Assembly: GCA_019242135.1 (NCBI GenBank)
Contig: JAFAWC010000397.1
Location: forward strand, 1-6,755
Length of the DNA: 6,755 bases
Direction: 5' to 3'
Source of the DNA: Mycobacteriaceae bacterium
GTDB lineage: Bacteria; Actinomycetota; Actinomycetes; Mycobacteriales; Mycobacteriaceae
Below, in pieces: positions 1-6,174 of this stretch. The notes beneath the pieces are model-generated. The model saw only the letters and a list, made by a program, of their open reading frames with translations. It was not told the origin of the DNA and did no database searches. Position numbers and translations under genes: made by a program. Position 1 is the first letter of the stretch; each line of letters begins with the position of its first letter.

Positions 1-518
1 GTTCCGACCACCTGGTCGGGCGACAACTGACCTTGCACCACGTGATAGGTGAGGATCTTGGTCAGCAGTGCGGCGTCGGTCTTGAGCGTGTCGATCGTCG
101 ACTGCGGCAGCTTCTTGAACGCGTCGTCGGTCGGGGCGAACACGGTGTACTGGCCATTGTTGAGGGTGTCGACGAGGTTGACGTTGGGGTTCAGCTTGCC
201 CGACAACGCCGCTGTCAGGGTCGTCAACATCGGGTTGTTCGACGCTGCCACGGCAACCGGATCCTGTGCCATGCCCTGCACCGAGCCCGGTCCGGTGGGC
301 ACTTGCTGCGCATAACTCGTGCAGCCGGTCCCGACGAGATTGGCTGCCGGGACAGCCGAGGCCGGCGCCATCGTGCTCGCCATCGGCGCAGGGTTGCCGG
401 CTGTGGCCGAGGTGGATCCCGGCGAACTCATCGCGCTGCTGGAACACGCCGTGAGGCCGATCAGCGCGGCCGCAGACAGGCCCGCAACAGCGACTCGCGT
501 GTAGTGAAGGTGTTGCAT
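1..518 (-). CDS. mpt83: MPT83/MPT70-like fasciclin-domain lipoprotein (3' end outside window)
   Basis: This is a secreted, lipid-anchored cell-surface protein of the mycobacterial MPT83/MPT70 antigen family. The start is ATG with an AAGGAG ribosome site 6 bases upstream. The first 172 codons are in the window; M. tuberculosis MPT83 is about 220 residues, so roughly the last quarter is missing. A signal peptide (residues 1-24) has Arg8, a hydrophobic core and the lipobox LTAC, with Cys25 as the predicted lipidated residue. Residues 26-60 form a Ser/Thr/Ala/Pro linker, the kind of region that is mannosylated in MPT83. The fasciclin (FAS1) domain starts near residue 65, with the family motifs [13 protein letters not shown] (76-88), ASNNPML (92-98), [11 protein letters not shown] (124-134) and LTYHVV (156-161). 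Cys66 probably pairs with a cysteine beyond the edge, as in MPT70. The family is adhesin-like and its exact role is unsettled. MPT70 is the non-lipidated paralogue, and the lipobox favours MPT83. It is transcribed away from dipZ, from a SigK-like promoter. Confidence 0.92.
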   Translation of the reverse strand, partial: MQHLHYTRVAVAGLSAAALIGLTACSSSAMSSPGSTSATAGNPAPMASTMAPASAVPAANLVGTGCTSYAQQVPTGPGSVQGMAQDPVAVAASNNPMLTTLTAALSGKLNPNVNLVDTLNNGQYTVFAPTDDAFKKLPQSTIDTLKTDAALLTKILTYHVVQGQLSPDQVVG

Positions 519-524
519 TCATCG

Positions 525-530
525 CTCCTT
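525..530 (-). promoter_or_regulatory. Ribosome binding site of the mpt83-like gene
   Basis: AAGGAG on the minus strand, 6 bases before the ATG at 518. It is a strong Shine-Dalgarno sequence and settles the start. It contrasts with dipZ on the other strand, which has none. Confidence 0.8.
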
Positions 531-536
531 TGTGTC

Positions 537-554
537 CGACGGCGGGTGCCGTCG
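537..554 (-). other. Perfect stem-loop in the mpt83 leader, at the predicted 5' end of the mRNA
   Basis: A 7-bp perfect inverted repeat (CGACGGC / GCCGTCG) surrounds a 4-base loop. It lies between the SigK-like -10 box at 562-567 and the ribosome site at 525-530. With initiation about 6-8 bases after the -10, the transcript would start at about 554-556, so the stem would form the very 5' end of the mRNA and leave the ribosome site free 6 bases downstream. A 5'-terminal stem-loop can protect mRNA from decay. The inverted repeat is visible in the sequence; its role is inferred. It could also be a protein-binding palindrome. Confidence 0.45.
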
Positions 555-561
555 TTCATTG

Positions 562-588
562 ATTCGGAGCAGCCGCGTTCCGAGATGG
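562..588 (-). promoter_or_regulatory. SigK-like promoter of the mpt83-like gene
   Basis: Read on the minus strand, CCATCT (588-583) is followed by 15 bases and then CCGAAT (567-562). As I recall it, the mycobacterial SigK consensus is CCATCC at -35 and CCGAAT at -10, so this matches 5/6 and 6/6. In M. tuberculosis, mpt83, mpt70 and dipZ belong to the SigK regulon, held in check by the anti-sigma factor RskA, so the gene context agrees. The 15-base spacer may be one or two bases shorter than usual. The predicted mRNA leader is about 37 bases long. Confidence 0.6.
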
Positions 589-622
589 GTGGCACGAGGA
601 AAAGATTCGCGACGAACCTCGC

Positions 623-649
623 CCGTCCAAATTGCTGATGGCTCCGAAT
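623..649 (+). promoter_or_regulatory. SigK-like promoter of dipZ, overlapping the annotated start codon
   Basis: CCGTCC (623-628), 15 bases, CCGAAT (644-649). This has the same hexamers and the same spacer length as the divergent promoter on the other strand, and both -10 boxes sit in the shared context GCTCCGAAT. The -10 overlaps the ATG at 648, so transcription would begin near 656-657, inside the longest reading frame. That fits a leaderless mRNA starting at the GTG at 657. Confidence 0.55.
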
Positions 650-2312
650 GATGGGCGTGCTCACGCTTTCGTTGATCGGACTGCTGGGTGGCCTCATCAC
701 CGGGATCTCGCCGTGCATTCTGCCCGTGCTGCCGGTCATATTCTTGTCCGGGACGGGGCGCCGACCTGTTCTGGTGGTCGCGGGACTGGTGGTGAGCTTC
801 AGCGCGGCCACGCTGGCGGGATCGACACTGCTGGCGCTGCTTCACCTGCCGCAGGACGCCGTTCGTTGGGTGGCGTTGGCACTTTTAGCGCTGATCGGTC
901 TCGGGCTGATCTTTCCCGCGGTGGAACGCCTCCTCGAGCGCCCGTTCGCCCGCATCCCGCAACGCGACATCGACACCACACGCAATGGCTTCGGACTGGG
1001 TCTGGTGCTGGGGCTGGTGTTTGTGCCCTGTGCCGGGCCGGTACTCGCGGCGATCGTCGTCGCCGGGGCTACTGGAGCCATCGGCGTGCCGACGATCATG
1101 TTGACCGTCGCGTTCGCGGCCGGCGTGGCGGTGCCGCTGATGGTGTTCGCACTGGCCGGACGGCGAATCACCCAACGTGTCGGCGTGTTTCGGCGCCGAC
1201 AGCGTAGCGTTCGCATCATCGGGGGCGTCGCGATGATCCTGCTGGCGGTTGCGCTGGTGTTCAATGTGCCCGCCGCCCTGCAGCGCACGATCCCCGACTA
1301 CACCGCCGCACTACAGGCCGGGGTCGGCGGCGACAACGTCGAGCAAAAGCTGAACCTGGGCGGCATCGTGACTGACCAGAATCGGCAACTGGCCAACTGC
1401 ACCGACGGTGGCCGGCAGCTTCAAAATTGCGGACCCGCTCCCGATATCAGGGGCATCACCCATTGGCTCAACAGTGCACCGGTGGACATCGCGTCGCTTC
1501 GTGGCAAGGTCGTGCTCGTCGACTTCTGGGCGTACTCGTGCATCAACTGCCAGCGCTCGATCCCACACGTCGCCGCCTGGTACCAGACCTACCGTGAGGA
1601 CGGGTTCACCGTGCTCGGAATACATACCCCCGAGTACGCGTTCGAGAAGGTTCGAAGCAACGTTGCCGACGGCGCACAGAGGCTGGGAATCACCTATCCC
1701 ATCGCGATGGACAATGGGTTCTCGACATGGACCAATTACCGCAATCGGTACTGGCCGGCGAGGTATCTCATCGACGCTCACGGCTCGGTACGCCATATCA
1801 AGTTCGGCGAGGGAGACTACGAGGTCACCGAAAAACTGATCCGCGAACTTCTCACCGACGCTAACCAGTCGGTCAGACTCCCGTCGGCCAGCGAATTACA
1901 TGACGCCACACCGCAGTCCGGCCAGACGCCCGAGACCTATCTGTCGGTCGGCAAGGTCGTCAATTACGTCGGCGCCGGGCGATACGACGAGGGCGACGCG
2001 ACCTTTACCTACCCGCCCAGCCAGGCTCCCGACAGCTTCGCGTTGAGCGGGCCGTGGAAGCTGGACTACCAGGGCGCGACGGCAACCGGCGACACTTCAA
2101 GCATCCGGTTGAACTATCACGCCAAGAAGGTCTACATCCTCGCGGGCGGAATCGGCATGCTCACGGTCAACCGAAACGGCGCTTCCAGCACCGCGACGAT
2201 CAGCGGACCGCCTAACCTGCACGAGATCGCCGACGCTGAGGAATCCGGAGCCGGACAGCTGGAGGTACGGGCAAGCCCGGGGCTGCAAGTCTTTTCGTTC
2301 ACATACGGATAG
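648..2312 (+). CDS. dipZ: DipZ: CcdA-like membrane domain fused to thioredoxin-like domain
   Basis: This integral membrane thiol-disulfide protein is thought to pass electrons from cytoplasmic thioredoxin across the membrane to extracytoplasmic cysteine proteins. The CcdA-like part (residues 1-210, about six membrane spans) carries the paired redox motifs SPC (Cys23) in [10 protein letters not shown] and VPC (Cys128) in FVPCAGPV. A linker contains Cys251 and Cys261. The thioredoxin-like domain (about 265-405) has WAYSCINC with Cys298/Cys301 and a cis-proline candidate, Pro370, in YWPARY. A C-terminal beta-rich, carbohydrate-binding-module-like domain (about 425-554) ends VFSFTYG, as in M. tuberculosis DipZ. 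The product is 554 residues; the annotated M. tuberculosis protein is longer, probably through an N-terminal extension. No Shine-Dalgarno precedes ATG 648 or ATG 651, and a SigK-like -10 covers 648. The true start may therefore be GTG 657 (residue 4), read from a leaderless mRNA. No mpt70 follows; the next gene is convergent. Confidence 0.95.
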   Translation: MMGVLTLSLIGLLGGLITGISPCILPVLPVIFLSGTGRRPVLVVAGLVVSFSAATLAGSTLLALLHLPQDAVRWVALALLALIGLGLIFPAVERLLERPFARIPQRDIDTTRNGFGLGLVLGLVFVPCAGPVLAAIVVAGATGAIGVPTIMLTVAFAAGVAVPLMVFALAGRRITQRVGVFRRRQRSVRIIGGVAMILLAVALVFNVPAALQRTIPDYTAALQAGVGGDNVEQKLNLGGIVTDQNRQLANCTDGGRQLQNCGPAPDIRGITHWLNSAPVDIASLRGKVVLVDFWAYSCINCQRSIPHVAAWYQTYREDGFTVLGIHTPEYAFEKVRSNVADGAQRLGITYPIAMDNGFSTWTNYRNRYWPARYLIDAHGSVRHIKFGEGDYEVTEKLIRELLTDANQSVRLPSASELHDATPQSGQTPETYLSVGKVVNYVGAGRYDEGDATFTYPPSQAPDSFALSGPWKLDYQGATATGDTSSIRLNYHAKKVYILAGGIGMLTVNRNGASSTATISGPPNLHEIADAEESGAGQLEVRASPGLQVFSFTYG

Positions 2313-2331
2313 GTGCAGCTGTTTGCTGCAC
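2313..2331. terminator. Hairpin between convergent dipZ and SCO6745-family genes
   Basis: A 7-bp perfect stem (GTGCAGC / GCTGCAC) with a 5-base loop begins directly after the dipZ stop codon and ends 7 bases before the stop of the convergent gene. There is no U-tract on either strand. Mycobacterial terminators often lack one, so the hairpin could work in both directions. Its placement in a 26-base gap between two converging stops is the main argument. Confidence 0.5.
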
Positions 2332-2338
2332 AGTGTCA

Positions 2339-3226
2339 CTACTGCGGGGTCGCGCCGTCGTCGTCGAGGTCGTCGTGACGCAGCCCCAGCGGGGTCATCC
2401 CCGGAACGTCGCCTCCGGCGATGACCCGCCGGGTGAGCGGCGTCAGCGCCCGGAACAGTCTCTCCACCTCCTCATCCTCGAGAGCATCGAGCGCGGCCAG
2501 GGCGAGGCGGTCGGTCCGGTCTTCGATGTGGTCTTTCAGCTCGGTGCCCGCGGCTGTCAAAGCGCCGCGGTCATCCACGAGACCTCGCGCCGCCAACGCG
2601 GTTTCATGCTCACGCCACGAAGCGTCGTCGTAGTCGCGGGCGCGCATCATGTACTCGCGCGGCACCCTGCCCGCCGCGACGTGCAGCACGTTCGACTCTC
2701 GACCCGAGACACCCTCCGCGGTGAGCACCGCGACATGCGTGTCGCCGCGGTGCTCGCGGAGCAGGGTGACCGCGTGCCATAACGCCGGTAAAGGATCGTC
2801 GGGCCAGGACAGGGCCCGATTCGCGGCGAACAGCGGACGCCCGTCGACAGCCGGATGTCGTGCGGCCTTCCGGGCCAGTTCGGCGGCCGCCCGCACCGCC
2901 GCGTCGTCGGTGATTCCATACCGGCCCAGGGCTGCCACCGCCGATTCCTGGCGCGCGCGCAGCGCGGATTCGGGTCCGGCGACGGCCCACGCTCCGCGCA
3001 GCGCCTTGGCGACCCGCTCCGGCGCGAAGTTGTAGAACGTCGCGGTGACGACTTCGGCCGGCACGGTGCCCAGCGGCGCCGACCGGGCGGCGAAGTATCC
3101 CATCCAGAATCCGCGGTAGCCAAGCCCATCGAAGGCAGCGCGCGCCTCAGGGGCGAAGTAGGTCACCGAGTGGACGGGCTCGAAACGATAGAAAAATCGT
3201 CGGGCGAGTTGGGGTGGTCGGTTCAC
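2339..3226 (-). CDS. SCO6745-family protein with winged-helix-like C-terminus, function unknown
   Basis: A cytoplasmic 295-residue protein that matches, from memory, the actinobacterial family called SCO6745 (sometimes annotated SalK). Family hallmarks are near the N-terminus: RRFFYRFEPVHSVTYFAPEA (9-28), GYRGFWMGYFAARSAPLG (36-53) and a TATFYNFAP segment (61-69). The middle (85-190) is helical and Ala-rich. Residues 200-245 (ASWREHETALAARGLVDDRG, then LTAAGTELKDHIEDRTDRLA) look like a MarR-type helix-turn-helix with a wing: a 'REHE..LAARGLV' recognition region, 'DDRGALT' turn and 'AAGTEL..HIEDRTD' helix. The biochemical role of the family is not known, and DNA binding should not be assumed. 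The start is GTG at 3226, with no good ribosome site; a TTAACT 7 bases upstream suggests a possible leaderless start. It lies 57 bases from, and divergent to, gntK. The C-terminus is acidic (HDDLDDD). There are no membrane spans and no signal peptide. Confidence 0.8.
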   Translation of the reverse strand: MNRPPQLARRFFYRFEPVHSVTYFAPEARAAFDGLGYRGFWMGYFAARSAPLGTVPAEVVTATFYNFAPERVAKALRGAWAVAGPESALRARQESAVAALGRYGITDDAAVRAAAELARKAARHPAVDGRPLFAANRALSWPDDPLPALWHAVTLLREHRGDTHVAVLTAEGVSGRESNVLHVAAGRVPREYMMRARDYDDASWREHETALAARGLVDDRGALTAAGTELKDHIEDRTDRLALAALDALEDEEVERLFRALTPLTRRVIAGGDVPGMTPLGLRHDDLDDDGATPQ

Positions 3227-3272
3227 CCAACCGAGTTAACCTCAGCCTGAAGAGGGCGCGGTGACCGGGTGT

Positions 3273-3277
3273 AAGGA
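3273..3277 (+). promoter_or_regulatory. Ribosome binding site of gntK
   Basis: AAGGA, 6 bases before the ATG at 3284. It fixes the start so that the P-loop falls at residues 9-16, as usual for this kinase. The rest of the 57-base divergent gap (3227-3283) holds a GTTAAC palindrome at 3235-3240 but no promoter or operator I can assign with confidence. Confidence 0.6.
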
Positions 3278-3283
3278 CAACAA

Positions 3284-3790
3284 ATGGCGTCGGCAATCGT
3301 CGTGATGGGCGTGTCCGGATCGGGAAAGTCGACGGTCGGTGCCGCCTTGGCGCAGCGGCTGGGAGTGCCGTTCGCCGACGCCGACGACTTTCACCCGCCC
3401 GCGAACGTGGCGAAGATGACGGCCGGCATTCCTCTCGACGATGAGGATCGATATCCCTGGCTGGAGGCGATCGGCGATTGGCTGGCCGCCCACTGTATGT
3501 CGGGCGGGGTGATGAGTTGCTCCGCGCTCAAACGAAGGTATCGCGATCAGTTGCGAACGCATTGCCCGCAAACTGGATTCGTGCACTTGAGCGGCTCGGC
3601 GGAGGTGATTGCCGCGCGCCAGGCGAGCCGGCCCGGCCATTTCATGCCGCCGTCGCTGATGGCGTCGCAGTTTGCGACGCTTGAGCCGCTGCAGCACGAT
3701 GAGCGCGGGGTCACTCTCGACGTGACCCACGACATCGACTCGATCGTTGAAAGCTATCTCGCCGAGCAACGACCGGAGGGTGCGCCATGA
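3284..3790 (+). CDS. gntK: Gluconokinase
   Basis: This cytoplasmic kinase phosphorylates D-gluconate with ATP to 6-phosphogluconate, which enters the pentose phosphate pathway. The protein has 168 residues, the usual size for the GntK family. The Walker A loop is GVSGSGKST (9-17). Family motifs follow in order: DADDFHPPANVAKMTAGIPLDDEDR (32-56, substrate pocket), PWL (58-60), CSALKRRYRDQLR (79-91), and RPGHFMPPSLMASQFATLEPL (116-136, the lid region). ATG start with AAGGA 6 bases upstream. Its TGA overlaps the gntP ATG (ATGA), so the two are co-transcribed and translationally coupled. No GntR-type repressor or 6-phosphogluconate dehydrogenase is in the window, so regulation cannot be read here. 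As I recall, M. tuberculosis lacks this gene while fast-growing environmental mycobacteria have it. Confidence 0.95.
   Translation: MASAIVVMGVSGSGKSTVGAALAQRLGVPFADADDFHPPANVAKMTAGIPLDDEDRYPWLEAIGDWLAAHCMSGGVMSCSALKRRYRDQLRTHCPQTGFVHLSGSAEVIAARQASRPGHFMPPSLMASQFATLEPLQHDERGVTLDVTHDIDSIVESYLAEQRPEGAP
3775..3780 (+). promoter_or_regulatory. Ribosome binding site of gntP inside gntK
   Basis: GGAGGG within the last codons of gntK, 6 bases before the gntP ATG at 3787. This strong site combined with the ATGA stop/start overlap supports both coupling and this start codon. Confidence 0.8.
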
Positions 3791-5250
3791 CGCGGGTACT
3801 GCTTGCCGCCGACAACCCGCAGCCCGTCGCCGCCGGCTGGCAGCTGGTCCTGGCGGCACTGGCGGGCATCGCTCTGATCGTCGTGCTGATCACGCTCGCC
3901 AAGATGAATCCCTTCCTGGCGTTGATCTTCGGCAGCCTCATGGTGGGCAGCGTCGCCGGGGAGAACCCCGAAAAGGTGTTGACGTCGTTCGCCGACGGGT
4001 TCGGCTCCACCGCGGCCAGCGTCGGCACCTTGATCGCGCTGGGAGCGATGTTCGCCAAGCTCCTCGCTGATTCGGGCGGCGCCGACGAGATCGTCGACAC
4101 CATCGTTGGCCGCGCATCGCCGCGTGCACTTCCATGGGCGATGGCCCTGGTGGGCGCGATCATCGGGCTGCCGATGTTCTTCGAGATCGGCCTCGTTCTG
4201 CTGATGCCGGTGATCTACCTGGTGGCGCGGCGATCGCAGCTCTCGATCATCACCGTCGGGATACCGGCACTGGCCGGCCTGTCGGCGATGCATGGTCTGG
4301 TGCCTCCGCACCCGGGACCGTTGGTCGCGATCGCCAACCTGCACGCGGATCTAGGCATCACGCTGGCGTTCGGTGTGGTCGTGGCGATACCGACCGTGAT
4401 CGTCGCCGGCCCGCTGTTCGGCAAACTGGCGGGTCGCTGGGTCGTCGTCGAGGCGCCGGCCACCTTCGCGCCGGCAGGTTCGGTCGCGACCGACGACACC
4501 CCGGGACGCGCGACCGACGACATCCCGGAGCCCACAACCAACGACGCCCCGCGGCGCACGACCGAACGGGGATGGCGTCGCCCGTCGTTCGGCATCACGT
4601 TGTTCAGCGTGCTGTTGCCGGTGGCGTTGATGCTCGGTAAGGCCGTTGCCGACATCTTGATCAAGGCTGAAAACCAGCCTGTCCGCATCGTTTTCGACGT
4701 CCTGGGCACTCCGCTGGTGGCGCTGCTGATCGCTGTCGTCGTCGGCATGTTCACATTCGGGGTTGGCGTGGGCATGTCCCGCCAGGAGGTGGCGAAGTGT
4801 GTTGAGTCGGGCCTACCGCCGGTGGCCGGCATCATCTTGATCGTCGCAGCCGGTGGCGGCTTCAAGCAGATCCTGGTGGACAGTGGAATCGGCACGATGC
4901 TCGCCCATTGGGCCAAGGGCGCTCACGTTTCCGTGTTGCTGCTGGCATGGCTGATTGCGGTGCTGATCCGGTTGGCCACCGGCTCGGCCACCGTCGCGAC
5001 GGTGACCGCGTCGTCACTGATGCTCGCCCTGGTGGAGGGGATGAGCAGCGGCCAGGTGGCGCTCGTGGTGCTCGCCGTCGGCGCGGGTTCGCTGTTCTTT
5101 TCTCATGTCAACGACGCGGGGTTCTGGCTTGTCAACCAGTACTTCGGCATGACGGTCGGTCAGACCATCAAGACCTGGTCGGTGATGGAGACGTTACTGT
5201 CGGTCGTCGGGTTCCTGTTGGTGCTGCTGATAAGTCTCGTGATCGCTTAG
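3787..5250 (+). CDS. gntP: Gluconate permease, GntP family
   Basis: This cytoplasmic-membrane gluconate:H+ symporter supplies gluconate to the kinase encoded just upstream. It is 487 residues with about 12 hydrophobic segments, compared with about 440-450 for typical GntP proteins. Family motifs include AKMNPFLALIFGSLMVG (38-54), GLPMFFEIGLVLLMP (127-141), SAMHGLVPPHPGPLVAIANL (166-185), GGGFKQILVDSGIG (356-369), RLATGSATVATVTASSLM (395-412) and FFSHVNDAGFWLVNQYFGMT (437-456). The extra length is largely a hydrophilic central loop (about 218-266) that contains three copies of an 8-residue repeat (see the repeat entry). The start is ATG, overlapping the gntK stop, with GGAGGG upstream. The stop overlaps the stop of the convergent doxX-like gene by 4 bases. 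Substrate is called as gluconate from the gntK partner; other GntP members carry related sugar acids. Confidence 0.93.
   Translation: MTRVLLAADNPQPVAAGWQLVLAALAGIALIVVLITLAKMNPFLALIFGSLMVGSVAGENPEKVLTSFADGFGSTAASVGTLIALGAMFAKLLADSGGADEIVDTIVGRASPRALPWAMALVGAIIGLPMFFEIGLVLLMPVIYLVARRSQLSIITVGIPALAGLSAMHGLVPPHPGPLVAIANLHADLGITLAFGVVVAIPTVIVAGPLFGKLAGRWVVVEAPATFAPAGSVATDDTPGRATDDIPEPTTNDAPRRTTERGWRRPSFGITLFSVLLPVALMLGKAVADILIKAENQPVRIVFDVLGTPLVALLIAVVVGMFTFGVGVGMSRQEVAKCVESGLPPVAGIILIVAAGGGFKQILVDSGIGTMLAHWAKGAHVSVLLLAWLIAVLIRLATGSATVATVTASSLMLALVEGMSSGQVALVVLAVGAGSLFFSHVNDAGFWLVNQYFGMTVGQTIKTWSVMETLLSVVGFLLVLLISLVIA
4486..4566 (+). repeat. 24-bp degenerate tandem repeat in the central loop of gntP
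   Basis: Units lie at 4486-4509, 4510-4533 and 4534-4557, plus a partial unit at 4558-4566. They encode ATDDTPGR, ATDDIPEP, TTNDAPRR and TTE (residues 234-260). The first two units agree at 20 of 24 bases. Because the unit length is a multiple of three, gain or loss of a unit would keep the frame. The segment is polar and Pro-rich and sits between membrane spans, so it probably forms a flexible cytoplasmic or external loop. Confidence 0.8.
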
Positions 5251-6170
5251 CCGGCGATGTCCGCGAGGCGCTTCTGAGCCTTTTTCTGGGCCTTTTTCGC
5301 CGCCTTGTCGGTGCGTTTCTGTGCCTTCTTGGCCGCTTTCCTGCCGCGTTTCTTTGCTGTTTCAGCCCATTCGGAGCCGCGATCCATGGCGGTATCGGCC
5401 CATTCGGAGCCGCGATCCCGGGCGGTGTCGGCCCATTCGGAGCCGCGCTCGCGGGCGATGTCAGCGAATTCCGAGCCGCGCTCCCGGGCCAGTTGTGCCA
5501 GCTCGGCGCCGCGCTCCCGGGCCATGTCGAGCAGCGGGGACACCCGCTCGCCCGCCACGTCCGCCAGCTCGCGACCCCGCTCGGCGCCGGTCTGCAGGCC
5601 CTGGCCCACCTTCTCGCTGACAGCGCCGAGGAAGGCTTCGCCTGCTGGCGTCGCGTTCGGCAGTGCCGACGACACGGCCTCCGATGCGCGCCGCGCCGCC
5701 TGTCTGCCCCGCCAGCCGAGTGACGGCTTCCCCGCGGTGTCCACCGAGGCGATCATCAGACCACCCAGCAGGCTGAGATCCGTGAGGAAATCGCGCCGCT
5801 GCTGCGCCTTGCGCTGCGGGTCGGTCTCGGTCCAAAACAGGTGTCCGCCAAGGCTGCCCGGCACCACGGTGCAGGCCAGCGCTGCCGAGGCCAGCCGCGG
5901 CAGCTTGCCGCTCGCCAGCAGCAGACCGCCGCCGATCTGCACCGCCGCGGTCACCCTGGCCACCATCTCCGGGTCCTGCGGAATCTTCGTGGCGGCCGAT
6001 TCGGGCAGCTTTTGCAGGCCCTCGACCGTCGGCCGGGCGGTCTCCGCTGCTTGCTCGGGTTTACGCAAGGCCTCGATTCCCTGGCCGATGAACACTACTG
6101 ACAGAAGCGGACGTGCAACTCTGCGAATGACCATGCCTCCGAGTGCCCTTCCTCGATGGTGTGCAAACAC
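5247..6170 (-). CDS. DoxX-family membrane protein with long 11-residue-repeat, Lys-rich C-terminal tail
   Basis: Residues 15-145 match a DoxX-like four-span membrane domain. The segments are RRVARPLLSVVFIGQGIEALRKP (16-38), MVARVTAAVQIGGGLLLAS (69-87), LASAALACTVVPGSLGGHLF (93-112) and FLTDLSLLGGLMIASVD (128-144). DoxX relatives have been linked to redox and oxidative-stress complexes, but the substrate here is unknown. Residues 196-304 form a long repeat tail: one 10-residue unit followed by nine 11-residue units, of which the last three are almost purely Lys/Arg/Ala. The product is 307 residues, about twice a simple DoxX protein. The longest start is GTG at 6170, 4 bases after the DUF6328 stop, with no clear ribosome site. 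ATG at 6134 (Met13, MVIRRVARP) resembles the usual family start but has GGAGG only 1 base away. Either is possible. The neighbouring gene upstream suggests a two-gene operon. Confidence 0.85.
   Translation of the reverse strand: MFAHHRGRALGGMVIRRVARPLLSVVFIGQGIEALRKPEQAAETARPTVEGLQKLPESAATKIPQDPEMVARVTAAVQIGGGLLLASGKLPRLASAALACTVVPGSLGGHLFWTETDPQRKAQQRRDFLTDLSLLGGLMIASVDTAGKPSLGWRGRQAARRASEAVSSALPNATPAGEAFLGAVSEKVGQGLQTGAERGRELADVAGERVSPLLDMARERGAELAQLARERGSEFADIARERGSEWADTARDRGSEWADTAMDRGSEWAETAKKRGRKAAKKAQKRTDKAAKKAQKKAQKRLADIAG
5259..5555 (-). repeat. Nine 33-bp / 11-residue repeats in the doxX-like gene
   Basis: Residues 206-304 divide into nine 11-residue units, consensus A-R-E-R-G-S-E-W-A-D-T, preceded by a 10-residue unit (196-205). 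The repeats begin with units rich in paired acidic and basic residues and change, from residue 272, to AKKRGRKAAKK, AQKRTDKAAKK and AQKKAQKRLAD. The spacing (hendecad) favours a straight amphipathic or coiled-coil helix. At DNA level the central units (5358-5390, 5391-5423, 5424-5456) share an identical 17-base core; the second and third differ at only 3 of 33 bases, which points to recent duplication. A fourth unit (5457-5489) is more diverged. Confidence 0.9.
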
Positions 6171-6174
6171 CAGG

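Noticed and set aside
33..638. 201-codon open frame on the plus strand across the mpt83-like gene and intergenic region
   Set aside because: The minus strand encodes a clear MPT83-type lipoprotein there. This Arg-rich frame has no motif and crosses the promoter region.
1311..1796. 161-codon open frame on the minus strand within dipZ
   Set aside because: It lies opposite the well-matched thioredoxin domain of dipZ, has no recognisable domain or ribosome site, and is typical of spurious frames in high-GC DNA.
3235..3240. GTTAAC palindrome as an operator between the SCO6745 gene and gntK
   Set aside because: It is only 6 bases, its flanks do not extend the symmetry, and short palindromes are expected by chance.
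3242..3859. 205-codon minus-strand frame opposite gntK
   Set aside because: gntK has its full set of kinase motifs on the plus strand. The opposite frame has no recognisable domain and would overlap gntP as well.
5358..5489. Possible CRISPR-like array from the regularly spaced 17-base identical core
   Set aside because: The spacing is an exact 33 bases and in frame, the 'spacers' are themselves similar, and the units encode the 11-residue protein repeat. This is a coding repeat.
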